This document shows, piece after piece, positions 11,845 to 24,289 of a stretch of DNA of 64,000 bases; position 1 is the stretch's first letter, and every line of letters begins with the position of its first letter. The position numbers and the translations under genes are program-made. Under the pieces are notes generated by a model that saw nothing but the letters and a program-made list of their open reading frames with translations, ran no database searches and had not been told where the DNA came from. This DNA is from Pictodentalium vernedei (Eukaryota > Mollusca > Scaphopoda > Dentaliida > Dentaliidae), in contig CM062296.1 of the NCBI GenBank assembly GCA_031216915.1, positions 450,926,287 to 450,990,286 of the forward strand. The letters run 5' to 3'.

Positions 11845-12505
11845 GCGACCAGATAGTAATCCGAATCGAGGAAGAGACCAGTAGTAATCCTAATGGAAGA
11901 AGAGACGAGACGCAATCCTACCGGAGGAAGAGACTAGTAGTAACCCTAATCAAGATGAATACCAATTGTAATCCTAATCGAGGAAATAGCCAGTAGTAAT
12001 CCTAATGGATGAAGAGACCAGATAGTAATCCAAATTGTAGGAAAGACCAATAGTAATCCTAATGGAGGAGAAAAAAGTAGTAATCCTGTTGAAGGAAGAT
12101 ACCAGTAGTAATCCTAATCGAGGAAGAGACCTCATAGCAATCCTAATCAATGAAGAGACCTGTAGTAATCCTAATCGAGGAAGAAATCAGACGTCATCCT
12201 AATGGAGGAAGAGACGAGTTGTAATTCTAATGGAAAACAGTAGTAAACCCAATGAAGAAAGATACCAGTAGTAATCCTAATCGAGGAAGAGACATGATAG
12301 CAATCCTAATCAATGAAGAGACCAGTAGTAACCCCAACCGTGGAAGAAACCAGAAGTAATCCTAATCGAGGAAAAGACGAGTAGTAATCCTAATCGAGGA
12401 AGAGACGAATAGTAATCTCAATCGAGGAAGAAAAGGGTAGTAATCCTAATCGAGGAGACAGCAGTAGTAATCCTCATCGAGAAAACACCAGTAGTTATTC
12501 TAGAT
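11845..12505 (+). repeat. Minisatellite, 28-bp unit, about 23 copies
   Basis: The consensus unit is AGTAGTAATCCTAATCGAGG followed by AAGAGACC. Units vary by substitutions (ATCGAGG or ATGGAGG; GAGACC, GAGACG or AAACCAG) and by small deletions that shorten some units. A period of 28 is not a multiple of three, so it is not a coding repeat. Its flanks are unrecognised DNA. Confidence 0.92.
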
Positions 12506-12871
12506 AAAGACAATTTATCATATGACCTCATCCATTTTCGACAACTAAAATCACTTCAGAAGCAATAATGAAATGCACGGTCATTCACTTACCGGCAGTA
12601 GTCATGTATTCTTGCGAAAAACTTGAAACCTGTACTTCTGTTTACATTTCTTATCAACCACCGCAATCTTTTAGAAAAAAGAACAAAGTTTCTTTCGTCT
12701 GGTGTAGCTTAAATGATTAAACAGCGATGATGGGCAATTAGATTTTTCTCGCTTACGGATCGAAATTGAATTTTTAATGCAAACTGCTCGTTAACTCGTA
12801 AAACGCAGAGCACCAAGTCGAAATCTCAATGTTTCATAGAGGGTATTACCGCCCACTTTTGATATTTTTCT

Positions 12872-12960
12872 ACAGCGGTGGTGTGTCATTAGGTGACATA
12901 CTGATGGAAAGGGCTCAATGGGGCCCTTTCCAGCAATATGTCATATTATAGCACTCCATC
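12872..12960. repeat. Imperfect hairpin with GGAAAGGG/CCCTTTCC stem
   Basis: GATGGAAAGGGCTCAATGG and GGCCCTTTCCAGCAA form the inner stem. The outer arms TGTCATTAGGTGACATA and TATGTCATATTATAGCA pair partly. It is probably a decayed palindromic element. Confidence 0.5.
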
Positions 12961-13185
12961 AACAAAAGAAAAGATTAAGATTCTTAGGTAGTTTCGAAAG
13001 TCCAATTGGCATGAAATATTTTCCAGGTCCAGAAGACTGTTGCAAATGCACAACCTGAGAGATAATTATAATTTCAGAGATAAAGAAGAATTATAAACAC
13101 GTGCAAACCTCCCGCTCCCGCTAATGTATCACGGGGTTGTTTTTGATGACAAATTAGCCCAAAGTTTGTTGTGTTTCTTGTGCGT

Positions 13186-13437
13186 TTAACCCACCATCTA
13201 AGGAACCGGTCGCATTTGCCTGCGTAATTTTAGTAATTGAACAGTTGAAAAAAACAATTTTTTTCAAAACAGTTCAACAAAACCACATCATGTGATCCCC
13301 TCATTGGGACGAGCACGTTGAGCTCGTCCCACTGAGGGGTCACAAGATATGATTTTGTTGAAATTGGTTGAAAAATGTGAAAAGACAATAACTAAAATAA
13401 AAAAAAATGATACCCTGTGCGTTGGGTAAAGGGTTAA
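13186..13437. mobile_element. Hairpin MITE, family A ends with A2 core, copy 5
   Basis: TTAA lies at 13186-13189 and 13434-13437. The right end GCGTTGGGTAAAGGG is typical of the family. The core is ACAAAACCACATCATGTGA..CCTCATTGGGACGAGC, apex ACGTTGAGCTCG, then CCACTGAGGGGTCACAAGAT. It shares this core with the copy at 9495. Confidence 0.83.
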
Positions 13438-13580
13438 CAAAGAGTAATGGAATGTTTGTCCTGGATTGTCTAAAGGAAAGTCCACTCTGTAGTTTTTTTT
13501 GGTAGTAATCGTCTTTGTCCACACTGTTAATACATCTGACATCCCCGCAGGTACCCCGGGGAGTGAAATGTTGATTGTAA

Positions 13581-15733
13581 CAGTTAGGAAGTAACCCACA
13601 GAGTATTAAAGTAGATGGCAGAGTTACAGACGAGCAAGATCAAGTCGCATCAGAACTAGTCAATCACTGGGAAAAGGTAAACGATAAGCGATGGGGCATG
13701 GGGAGCCCACCTGAGGGTCCGAATCAAGTCGAGGAAAACCTATCGAACTTCGTGGGCAGCGAAATTAAAACGGAGGAGGTGCGAAAGGTGATATCAAAAT
13801 TAAGGGATGGAAAAGCGGGAGGAGTGGATGAAATTCCTTACGAGTTTATCAAAAAAGGGGGAGAGGAACTCGTGGAAAGCCTAACTGCCCTATTCAATCT
13901 AGCCATAGAAAATCAAGAGGTCCCAAAGGAGTGGAGAGAAAGCAAAGTGACATTTATTCACAAAAAGGGGGAAAAAGACGTTTTGGATAACTATCGAGGG
14001 ATCTCTGTCAGTAGCAACATTGGAAAGGTTTTCTGTAAAGTCCTTTACGGGAGACTAGAGGAGGTGATTGAAGAGAAGGGTTTTTTGGGAGAAATCCAGA
14101 ATGGCTTCAGGAAGGGAAGGAGAGTAACCGACCATCTTTTCACGCTATCCCAGATGATAGAATCCGCGAAAGCAAAAAAGAAAAAGATGTTTATGGCCTT
14201 TTTGGATGTCAAAAAGGCATACGATAGAGTATGGAGGGAGTGTATGTGGCGCAAGCTGGAGGCTCTGGGCTTAGGAGGCGAGTTTGTTGGAATTATGAAA
14301 GCATTATATAAGGATGTACAGAGTGAACTTAGCCTGGGAAACATTACAACAAAACGTGTGCCTATGGAGATAGGCCTAAAACAGGGGTGTATCCTTTCGC
14401 CAATCCTGTTTGCATTGTACATCAAAGGTTTGGGAGATGAACTCCTGCGTAGCGACGAGGGGGTAGCAGTTGGGGACTTGAAGATCCCAGGGCTATTTTT
14501 TGCAGACGATATGGTTCTAGTGTCAGAAAGCGAAGAGGGGCTAACGAAAATGCTGGGAATTGTTGGGAAATATGGGAGGACTCGAACTTAATGAAAGCAA
14601 GAGCAAAGTTATACCTGTGGGCCGCAAAGTAGACCCCACTCGAAGGTGGAGACTGGGTGAGTTCTGCATTCCGGAAGGGAGCAGCAAACTTCTCAGTGTA
14701 GGAGAGACAGGTGATTACGAGTATTTGGGGGTAAATATAAACATTACAGGAAGAGGCATCTACCGAAACCACACAAATAAATTGATTCTGAAGGGGAAGC
14801 GAATCCTTAACCAAATGAAACTTATAGGGAGAAACAGTTTTAATAAGGTTTTCGTGGGGAAAACCATTTGGGAAATGGTGGGGCTGCCAAGTATAACATA
14901 CGGTACGGAAGTGGTACCCCTAAACCAGACGGCCGTAAAGAGCTTGGAAATCTTACAGAACGATGCAGGCCGATGGATAACGGGGTCGAGTAATGCCGCA
15001 GCGCTAGAAGCAACCAGGGGTGAGCTTGGGTGGATGAGGATCAAGGACAGGATAGACCTGTTGAAACTCGGTTAGCTTAATTATTTGGTGAATCTCCCCG
15101 ACAGCCGATGGTGTAAAGTAATGTTCCTGAGAATTTTCAACTCAAATATCAAAACGGGGTGGATGGTCCAAGTGAGGGAGCTAGTAGAGAACTACTCATT
15201 GGAGATCTCGGACCTGGACGTTGGGGCAAACCAGGGTAAAAAAATCGTCAGAGAAAGGGTCATGGGGATTGTAACCGTAATTGGCGAGAGGGGGTCAAAT
15301 CAAAGAGGTCTTTGGGTGGGCTGCGTGATAAAGAGAGGCCAGGTTTTGAAGAGTACCTTGATGGCACCTTTAAGGGTCACTGCTATTCAAGCTCAGGTCG
15401 CGATCCCTGGAGCTGAGGGTAAAAATTGGGAAAGACGGTGAAAGGGAGTGCCATATGTGTAATCTGGGTATGGTGGAGACCCTGGAACACTTTCTTCTAG
15501 AATGCCCAAAGTATCAGTCTAAAAGAATGAGATTCACTGGGAGTATAATGGGGAAGTGGGATGGGAGAATGAAGGACATGTGGTTAGGGGGAGACTCAAA
15601 GGAGAGGGTTAATGTGCTAATCGGAGAGATTGGGAAGAATGGGGCAAGGGATATCATCAAGCAGTTCGTCTCGGAATGTTGGGAGGAGAGGAGAAGCGTG
15701 GGAACAGGAAGGCAGTTGGGAGTTCAGGGGTAA
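13581..15733 (+). pseudogene. LINE reverse transcriptase, broken by frameshifts and a stop
   Basis: The frame is open from about 13581 (no clear start). RT motifs in order: KAGGVDEIPYEF, HKKGEKDVLDNYRGIS, FLDVKKAYDRVW (motif A Asp), GLKQGCILSPILFALYI (motif B) and FFADDMVLVSES (motif C, F-A-D-D). The frame is lost near 14575 and resumes as GLELNESKSKV. It meets a TAG at 15073-15075 within LKLG-LNYLVNLP, where the other copy has Tyr. At least one more shift precedes CNLGMVETLEHFLLECPKY, a C-terminal zinc-knuckle-like end. The conserved Asp residues remain, but the protein cannot be made whole. Confidence 0.88.
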
Positions 15734-15799
15734 CCAAGGCCTTCTCGTCCGAGAACCGCGACAAATCAGCGGCTGGCCAAAGTGTTATTATTATTATTA
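13581..15799 (+). mobile_element. Non-LTR retrotransposon with (TTA)n 3' tail, copy 1
   Basis: It carries a reverse transcriptase and a C-terminal Cys/His region, and ends in a short TTATTATTATTA microsatellite (15785-15799) rather than poly(A). No LTRs are seen. The 5' part (any ORF1 and the endonuclease) is absent or beyond recognition, so the copy is probably 5'-truncated near 13581. A second copy lies at 32783-34105 on the minus strand with the same tail, which fixes the 3' end. The clade is uncertain; it is in the broad LINE RT group and I do not assign it further. Confidence 0.88.
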
Positions 15800-17029
15800 G
15801 TTGGGTTTTATTTTATTGCTGCAGAAGGCCCGGCAACCAATGAATGGAATTAAAGTCATCTAAAAGAGGTAATTTATTTGTAAAATATTGGCTAAGCTTA
15901 ACTTCGTTCTTGCATTGTGATCGCGGCAGGCATATACTTAGCTTACGACTATGACCTTCAAACCGCAATAAACACTACAAATAATAAATAAATTGATTAT
16001 TGTATAAGTTAACGATATTTGGAAACTTTTCGAAGCGTAACTAATGACTCGATGGGAAAGGAACAAGTATGAACGGTGCTGGGGAAAAAGTTCCGGCGTG
16101 TACATCACCCATTGAATACAGAATCATTTATGTCATAGCGGCTATTCCGTTAAATACAAGGGTTTAAAGTGGAATGGATGTGTAATAAATATGAATTATT
16201 ACACCATTTAATTTGTCTGGGTCCTAATTTTGTGGCTGATTTAGAAGATCAGATCGGACAGATCAAACAGGACGCCATAGGCAGAGTTCAAGAATCCAGA
16301 TTACTTGACTGTTGTGATAACTTGTTTATTATATGGCAATGGGTATTTAAAAAAAATGAAGACGACTCTTAAAATATAAACAAAAAGAAAGAATATTGAC
16401 ACCTTAATTATGACTCTTGAAATTAAAACTATTCATCTTGCAGTAATATGTATATAGTTAAAACTAGAAGTCCTGCCATGACATGCGCACAAATAGCACG
16501 TCGATCTGCACGTTAATCTACGCGTTATGGCCATAATAAGCTATCAAATTCTGTACATATGGCCTTGCACAAGAAATTTTTCAGTCAATGGACCCCCGGG
16601 TAACCCGGAGGTCCATTGGCAGAAACATTGATTGCGTTTGCTATGAGTAACCAGGAGAACCTGCCGTGCTTTGGATGCAATTCGATATGGCAACTGCATG
16701 CGCGCAATTCCTACGCGCAATTAAGCCTAGATAAGCGCACAATTTGTGATAGGACTTCTATTTTTAACTGTATATATATGTATATATATTACAGTATCGG
16801 AAAATCTCAATAACTTTGTGCGAATCGCCTTCATGAATACCGGTTCTCTTTTTGATGGTTGTGCTTCATGAAGATTACCGTGTAAAACACACCAGGAATT
16901 GAATGTTTGTCCATAGGGGGATACGAATTTTTTTTTAAATTTAGACTTATCTTCCGGCGAGTCAGAATTGAAAGGCAAACTTCGACTGTATTGAAGGGGC
17001 CATTTGTGAAATAATATTTTGGTAATTGT
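15800..17029. other. Mostly unrecognised DNA with one family B MITE fragment
   Basis: No gene is recognised. A short open frame at 16169-16372 resembles nothing I know. The only identified element is the MITE fragment listed at 16543-16640. Confidence 0.5.
16543..16640. mobile_element. Fragment of hairpin MITE family B, copy 2
   Basis: It retains the sub-core CAAATTCTGTACATATGG and the central palindrome TTTCAGTCAATGGACCCCCG..CGGAGGTCCATTGGCAGAAA. The outer ends with CAGTACGTGG are missing on both sides, so the copy is truncated or badly decayed. Confidence 0.75.
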
Positions 17030-17160
17030 TCCTTGGGTTTAACGGCATTTTCAAAAGCCAGGAACATATCGTATCTGACAGTTTTGCAGATGGAGGAAGC
17101 CGGAGTACCCGAACAGAACCACCGAACGATGGCGGACAGCTGTCAGACTCTCCAACTTAC
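17030..17160 (-). mobile_element. 3' fragment of the SINE family (copy 2)
   Basis: On the minus strand it carries only the conserved CTGTTCGGGTACTCCGGCTT/CCTCCATC-like block and a decayed 3' end. The tRNA-like head is absent. It is interrupted or truncated beyond about 17160. Confidence 0.65.
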
Positions 17161-19792
17161 TATTTTTTGCAGCTACATTGTTTCCATGCAATGCCATTAT
17201 AAATTCAGATACAGGGGATATGTTATCAATGGCAGTGTCCGCGACCGATCGATGCGCACCAAAAGACGCCTTTGACGTTTCTGTTTCATGTTTGTAAAAG
17301 TGTCGCCTCGAAATTTTGCGTACGTCATTTGAACCTCGACTGAGACAGATATGATATGAATTTGAAAAAAAATTAGACCCATTGTCCGACGAGTCCAAAC
17401 TGATAGAAAATTATGGCGGTATCGAGAACCTATTTGTGGTAATAATATAATAAAACTTTTTTTATTATGTGCCCTCACGATAAATACAAGGATATGGCGA
17501 AAACGGGGACGCCGTATTTTCATTTTATCCAACACACCATTATGTTATTTAAAGATGGTGTATTTCCTTGTAAGTTTTTCCTGCGAATCACAGTGAAAAT
17601 AGTATCAACGAACACGAAGTAGACATGCTTAAATGTTAAGAAAATGAGAGATGTTTTCTGTTTCAGAAGTTGTTATTTGTTGTATTAAATTAATATCCAA
17701 GAGCGTTTCTATGTAGCTTTCAGTGAAAGCCGAGGGAACTAATGTGTTTCGCCCACGACTAATTTCGTCGCTGGAGACGGTTCGTTGATTATCCATTGAC
17801 GGATTTTAAAATGAAATGTCGCTTTCGAAGAAATTATTTTCCCAACTTTGGGATTAAAGGGTACCGATATTTTTCAGAATAAGCAACGCATATAATAAAA
17901 AGAAGACCAAAGGATTCATGACTAGTTGGTCAACTGTAAATTTTCCACCTGCCAGTCACTCACGAAATAACAAATGAATGACCGAAGGAACTGGTCGTAA
18001 AATATTTCATACCGGGGGTCTCACTTCATAAACTCCTGAGACAAAAAGACACTGCACTATGTAACAAATTTATTAACTGGACTGCCGCGTACATGTAAGG
18101 TGTTGTTGACGGGAGCGGTTACCAACTCTCCGAAAACGTTCTTGCTACCGCTTATCCGAATTACTCAATTTACAGATGTTAAGATGCTTTTATATGTACA
18201 ATTACCAAGTAACATTATTAAAATAAAATAATCAACATTGCTAGCTAGCTGTGAAAATAACATGCCGACTCTTGTATTGATCAAGTGGGCATTATAATTG
18301 TATGAGAGAAAAACATCATATTGTGTTAATCCATCTATTCATTAATTTATAAATCTGTTATTCTTATTAAAGTATCACAAAATACCTTTGTTTCTAGACT
18401 CCAGATTTTTGCCTGGCGACAATACCTCGCTGCCCCAAAACGATTTGCCTCATGACGTTTGGCTAAACCGTTTCCTATAATTTTGTAGTCAGGAGTGTTT
18501 CTCATTCAGCACTAGTAAACGTAATGTGCGAAAGAAATAAACTGATTGTATTCTATAAGTAACATAGATGACCATATCAGTGCACATAATTTTATCCACT
18601 AAACATCTATTCGGTCTCTTATAACAACAGGTACCGATTCGAAAGACACTTCTTGTATGTCGCTATCACAATGCTCTACACGGAAGATTTTTTAACCCTG
18701 TGGTTAAATATGTGTGTATAAAATATCTACTATTTCATTTTGATTTCGAAACCTCTTGTTCGAGTTCATGTTTCCGCGACGAGAATTGAGTTTCCGACGT
18801 TTTGGTAAATCCATCGGAACCGAATTGCCATCATCACTGTCCGCTCTATTTAATAAATTTATTTTAGGGCCCCAGAATGAGACACTAAATGCCTTCCGAG
18901 TATCTCTTTTTCCCACAATTTTGTCACCTAAGGCACAAATGCCTTCTGAAGGGTTCCTACCTCTTTGGTCAGTCCTTTTCAGAGCCATGTGTTTTGACGC
19001 CATAAATGTATGCACTCAAAAACTACAGTACCGTCTAATCTCCCATGTTCCTATATTGTTTACAAATAATGGAGTCCCCCAAAGCTTCCACGGAGCAATT
19101 TATACGATGTCCATGCAAATCATAAATCAACCTTTCCGATCAGTGTAATGTATTCGATAAGGAATTATTGAATGTCTGGAACATAATAACTACTAATAAG
19201 AAATTGAGCGACGAGCTTTCGCAGATTTCATCACACTTTAATTTTATACAATAAGGTTGTGAAAACATTGATTGCAATGCAAATTGAAGTTATCCACGGT
19301 ACACTGAGAAGGGAACACATTGGCCTTTGATCGCAATAACTGGTGACGCTGACATTTTTCAGAAACAAGTATGAGCACAAATGAGTACCCAAGTATGAGC
19401 ACCCATCTTCTGTTCGTTCCAGCTTGATTGAGTTAGCAGTGAGAACAGGGTCGAATGTTCATGCATTCCAAATCTCGAAATGAAATCAGTGTTGTCTTGC
19501 GGTTTTAAAACTGGCGTGGAGATCGACCTTTTACACATCGATCTTATATCTTTAGTAACCAGAACATGTGGTAGGGTAGAATGGCCATAGCCTTAAAACT
19601 CTCCAAAGAACAGATCTGACAGATAACATCAAAGAATTTTCCAGACAATGCGGTAGTTTTAAACTGCCGGCGATTCAGGGATGAAACCTATCGATATTAT
19701 AAATCTGCGTTATATTGCGGCTGTTACTGGCGATTTGTGTTATTTTTGTTGCAGTTCCTTGGAATAGTACAGCATTTCCATGCTTGTTTATC
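17161..19792. other. Long stretch with no recognised element
   Basis: No transposon ends, RNA genes or known domains were seen. Overlapping open frames run on both strands around 18704-19148. The minus-strand one (to 19015) is basic and hydrophilic (LPKRRKLNSRRGN) and starts MHTFMASKHM, but matches no family I recognise. It may be chance. Confidence 0.4.
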
Positions 19793-19980
19793 ACCTGGGG
19801 TCGGGGGGGGGGAGCAGTTGCTCAGTGGTAAGTGCATCAGGCTTTAAACCCAAAGGCGGTTGTCTGTACCTGACCAGCGGTAACTGTGTTGTGTCCTTGG
19901 ATAAGATTCTTCATCCCGATTGCCCATATGGTGACACGGTGGTGCTACATACTAAGGCATACTGCATGTCAGTGTAGCAC
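19793..19980 (+). mobile_element. SINE family, 5' part only (copy 3)
   Basis: It starts with the A-box-like TTGCTCAGTGGTAAGTG and continues to GTGTCCTTGGATAAGATTC, GATTGCCCATATGG and ACTAAGGCATACTGCATGTC, then stops. The B box is poorly conserved (TGTCTGTACCTG). The 3' CTCCGG block and tail are missing. Confidence 0.72.
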
Positions 19981-20777
19981 TAGCCTTCAATTGCAAGTAA
20001 CTCTATTTGCGCAGAGTTAGTACCTTGGAGATATATATGTCTCAGATATGTATTGTTTTACCTGTGAATATACATGACTGAAATGAATCATTAACACTTT
20101 AAAACGCGTGGCAATTAACTGAAGGTAAATTGTCACTCCTTTTAAAACGCTAGTGATTTATTTCAACCATTTAGGGTCACAAAAATTCAATTCAGAACAC
20201 TACAAGTGTAGACGTTTTATAGGATTGGCCCTTGTAATCAGCAGTGCCAATATTACAAAGCTCTTGCCATTGTATTTTCAAGAACAGACTGCAAACGGCT
20301 GAACCGAGTCATTAGCTTTTTAAAAGACGCGGCAGTTGACCGGGAAGTTGAATTTCTATGTATTTTGAAGTGCGAAAGGGTCGACCTGTACTTTACATTC
20401 ATAGGTAGAAAATAAATTCTTGAGAATACAATCGTCATTGTTATATAGTATTAGCCCCTAGTAGTGAATGGGTCTTTCAGCAGGCCGATAAACTCTGGGA
20501 GAACTTACTTTAGGGTTAAGAAGACTGATTGGTACATCTCAAGAGAACTGGAAAAAAACATTATAACTTCTCCTGTACTAACTCCATCCACCGCGCAGCG
20601 GCCCGTGCCTTTTCCATAACACTACTGCTGTGCTGTGGGTTTTAATCCATTTATTAGAATCCAGGTTTGGAGAATCAATCAACATCCAAACGTCCAAGGA
20701 AAGATGTTAGCAATTAACAAAAAACGAAAATTCCGGTACAAAACAACACAGCACCGGCAAACAAGATTGAACTGTTC

Positions 20778-21066
20778 GCTTGTTTATTGGGATTTAACGA
20801 TACTTTTAACAGCCAAGGCCAAATGGTGTCCTATAGGTTTTCGAGTACGCAGAGTAACTGTGGGACTTTTCAGTTTGTTAACCAAACACACACGTGGTTA
20901 GCAGTGATGGAAGACAAGCGCATCGGTGTGGTGTACGAAGCTACCGTGTCCCCACACGGGTATTCGAGAGTAAGTGTTTCTCCCAAGGACACAGTGCAGA
21001 AAACGCGGGTGAGGATCGAACCGTTGATCTGAAGTCCAAGAATGCGCTAAATGGTAAGCCACAAAG
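20778..21066 (-). mobile_element. Decayed SINE, shared-body family (copy 4)
   Basis: Read on the minus strand: tRNA-like head with GGTTCGATCCTCACC (B box), CTGTGTCCTTGGGAGAAAC, CCCGTGTGGGGACACGG, a diverged body, then TTAAATCCCAATAAACAA at the 3' end. The 3' end resembles copies 1 and 9 rather than the CACGGTCACGATTAGCC type. Confidence 0.68.
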
Positions 21067-21111
21067 CCCCGTCAAGATTTAACTCACGGAAATATAGTTG
21101 ACAATTTGCGT

Positions 21112-21690
21112 TCGCGTTTTACGTTATTTCATAGAGTTTGTGAATTATTGTCTTGGTGATAAATCCATGCCCACACCATGGGTGTTTAGTGGTAACCCAT
21201 GCAATCTCACCAAGACTGTATCTCTGTTTTGATTTTACAGTTCCCTTAACCTTCTCGAGTTCGGGTAATGAAATGTTACACTAACGTTTCAGATTAGAGA
21301 CTTCAGAAAAGATGTTATGAAAAAAATCTTAAATCTTTGAAATGATGATTTACATTCACCACCTGTGCAAATTTCTCGTTGACACGGCTTTCTTGAATGC
21401 AATAACAGAGAGTAGTAGCCATTGAACTTGTAGTCGCGTAAGTCTCAATGTCTGATGTCGAAGACGATGTTGAGTTAAAAAACATCAACATTAAAACACG
21501 GAAATAAAACAAAGTGGGAAAATCATCGCGACGATTTTTGAAGGACCCCGTGATAAATACCTTTCAGAGGACGAGCCTCGCCGTTCCAGAACAGTAAAAC
21601 AAAACATGGAGGACAAGATGTCTCAGTGTGTGGTGTTTCCTGCAACAGTTTCAAACCCGAATCCGATAAAATATATCTTAGACAGTCTTT
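21112..21690 (+). repeat. Dispersed repeat P, copy 1
   Basis: It runs parallel to 29339-29890: TTTTACGTTATTTCATAGAG, GATAAATCCATG, GGGTAACCCATGCAATCTC-like, GAGTTCGGGTAATGAAATG, TTCAGATTAGA and AAGTGGGAAAATCATC. Differences are scattered substitutions and small indels. It has no coding capacity. In the second location it lies between two copies of another block; here it stands alone. Confidence 0.82.
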
Positions 21691-22025
21691 TGACGTGAAT
21701 TCAGAAAAAGAACGTTCAAACTCGAACGACCGAGAATTAAAATAAAATATCCGAACCATGAAATGGGCCATTATTCACAACTGACTATTCGCAGACTTAT
21801 CAGAAGATTCAGCTGACAGAATCAAGCCACATTGGAGACTAGAATATTTGCCTTGCAGTATAATGAATCAAAATTTGATAACCTTGGAATGAAATGAATT
21901 TTTCATTTCATATGGAATATCACTTGGAAATTGGAACATGTGATGTTTTGGGGGCATTTCAACTTCCGAAAGCAGACGCTATCTCGTTTTCTCTGGGTGA
22001 TGTCAACAACAGAGGAGGAACAATC

Positions 22026-22122
22026 ATCATAAATCAAAGCAATAATTCGCTGAGTTCTAGAATGTCCTATGTCCCCTATGGGACATAGGACATTCTAGCA
22101 ATCAGGCAACGAATTGTAGTCA
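22026..22122. repeat. Hairpin family F, copy 1
   Basis: The core CTAGAATGTCCTATGTCCC (22057-22075), loop CTAT and its perfect 19-bp complement (22080-22098) are flanked by pairing arms TTCGCTGAGTT and AATCAGGCAACGAA. A second copy is at 25262. It is small and non-coding, probably a miniature palindromic transposon. Confidence 0.8.
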
Positions 22123-22621
22123 ACCTTACACATTGATTTCATTTTTTTGTATGATGCAAAAAATGTGATCCATAACCATTTCGCTGCCTACAGTAGGTTC
22201 GTACTGAGGACATACTCAAACTGCGATGCCTGTGATATAAGCGCGTAATGAGTACGGAGATACCATATATATGGAATGGATGCCACTGCGCACTGTCACT
22301 CCCAGTATGACGTGCACGTTGTTATAAGTTTAAGTGACAGACGAGGTGTCGCAATCCATTTGTTCCACTATTTTTTCGCTTTTTACGGAAATACCCGAGG
22401 CAACAACGTTCTCAATTGTTCAAACGGGAATACCTCATTGTGCCACTCGGTATTGTTCTCAGGTATTGACTGTTAGTTAAGCTAACAACAGGCATTAATT
22501 TATAGTCAGTTTTAAATAACTGTTAACTGTTAACTAGGAACACCTCACTGTGACACCCGGTATAGATTAACAAAATAACTGTAATATGAAGATGACGTTT
22601 ATTGTTATTATCATTCAATAA

Positions 22622-22765
22622 TTTATAATAACATATATAACATATTTTACACAGTGTTTTACATTAATATAATATATTAATTTAAAATAACATATATATG
22701 TTTCTGACACAGTGTTTTACATTAATATAATATATTAATTTATAATAACATATATATGTAAAAAT
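22622..22765 (+). repeat. AT-rich tandem repeat, 58-bp unit, two copies
   Basis: The segment ACACAGTGTTTTACATTAAT followed by ATAATATATTAATTT and ACATATATATG occurs at 22649 and again at 22707. It lies between the left end of the MULE and the 3' end of its transposase remnant, in very AT-rich sequence. Confidence 0.85.
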
Positions 22766-22797
22766 AACAATAAATTAAATAAATTATTTATAACCAA

Positions 22798-24122
22798 CTA
22801 AGTGCGAAATAGTATCAGTGTATTCGATGGAGTTTTTTGTTCACTCAAGAGTTCATGTTTTGCCTTCTCAATCTTGTCGTCAATACTCCGATATTTTCTG
22901 CGTTTTGGTGGAAGTCTCAAACCACCTTGTATTTGGAACAATGTTGCCTCTTTGAAGTCTTGTTCACGTTTGATCATGTCAATAAACTTGAAAATGTTGG
23001 GACGGCTGGGACCTAACTTTTTCAACTTTCCATACCATCCTTCCAAATGGTTGGTAGTACGTGATTCTGTAGTGTTGAAGTGGTTCCACATTGCACGACC
23101 TTCACGATCTACCCAATTTTCCGTAACATAGTCTGTAAACTGGGTAACTTTGGGCTTTTCTTGATCAGACTCAGTGATGGCATTTAGCCACATATCGTCC
23201 ATGTCACCCATTCTAACTAGTAGCAGTGCTGCCGCACGACGAACTATAAGATTAATATCGGGTTCACTAGAATACAGGGTTTGTAACCCACATTTCTGTG
23301 CATTCCTCCAGATTGCCTGGCGGTAATGAAACATGCAACCCTTTAGTTCACATTGAAACACTATGTGGGCAGCATTTTTGAGCAGCTGTTTCGAAATCCG
23401 TGAATAATTTGGATGGTTCCAAATGTAAGTTCCTTTCATTTGCTAATTCTTTTACACTATTGAAAAAACATAGATAGGTAGATTGTTTCTTATCTGGAAG
23501 AAGTCCATATACTAGGGGAAACATTTTATTACCAGCAAAGGCATGAATGCTATATAATCGATGAAAAAAGTTCAGGACATTTATCGAATGTTCCATCAGA
23601 ATAATATGTCTCTGCCTCAGACAACAAATACAGATTATTTGTTGTTGTGAAAATTAGCATATTTTCACTATGTTTAAGTAAAAATTCCTCCTCAGATGAT
23701 GTTGTTTTATAAGCTGGTGGTAGTGTTATATCTTCACGTTGTTTGGGTATTGCTGGTATTTCCTTAGCTCTGGATCTGTAAAGACTGGCCTGGATGCTGT
23801 AGTAAGTGGGAACCTTTTTGAGAAGGTCTTCAGATCAGATTCTTCTGAACGCAAACGTGCTATCTCTTCCTGGTAAATTGTAGGACAGGGTTTGCTTTCA
23901 CTACTGGCCTCTTCCCTTAATTTGCGAGGAACTCGTGGATAGTGATGCTGGCGTTATCTTGAGGATGGTTATGCATGTTTCCATAGCTAGTGATGAGATC
24001 ATTAGAAGTATTGATTGTTGCAGGACAATCTTTTTTTACAGCATCGCCAATGCGTATTTTTTTTTCCTATTTCTGATACGGTTATAAACATCTTAACAGT
24101 ATCATTAACTTCTGTGTTCATA
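22798..24122 (-). pseudogene. MULE transposase with FLYWCH-like zinc finger, frameshifted
   Basis: It encodes the DDE-type transposase of Mutator-like elements, acting in the nucleus on the terminal repeats. Reading the minus strand from the ATG near 24122: MNTEVNDTVKMF, then a FLYWCH-like finger split between frames (WRC in one frame; CPATINTSNDL and YGNMHNHPQD in another). The catalytic part follows: YYSDGTFDKCPELF (first Asp, ~23600), FHRLYSIHAFAG after a frameshift, LFTDFETAAQK (second Asp, ~23390), a further shift, HIVFQCELKGCMFHYRQ (the C..H signature of MULEs) and TTNHLEGWYGKLKK (candidate catalytic Glu). It ends LILFRT at 22798. At least three frameshifts and a stop make it inactive. 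The catalytic residues are still visible. Confidence 0.85.
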
Positions 24123-24289
24123 ATTTTCACTCACACTGTTGTTGCATGAATGCTATATAATTGATAAAAAAAAGTTTATACAAGCTAAGTAAGTCAGGTG
24201 GCACACTGAGGTTCACTCACACTGTTGTTACTTCAATAATGATTGCTGTAAATAATTTGATATCAACTAAACCCAATAAATGACAAGGT

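Noticed and set aside
11845..12505. CRISPR array
   Set aside because: Repeats are contiguous 28-bp units without spacers, in eukaryotic transposon-rich DNA.
14045..15044. Minus-strand frames within 13.6-15.7 kb
   Set aside because: They are antisense shadows of the plus-strand LINE reverse transcriptase.
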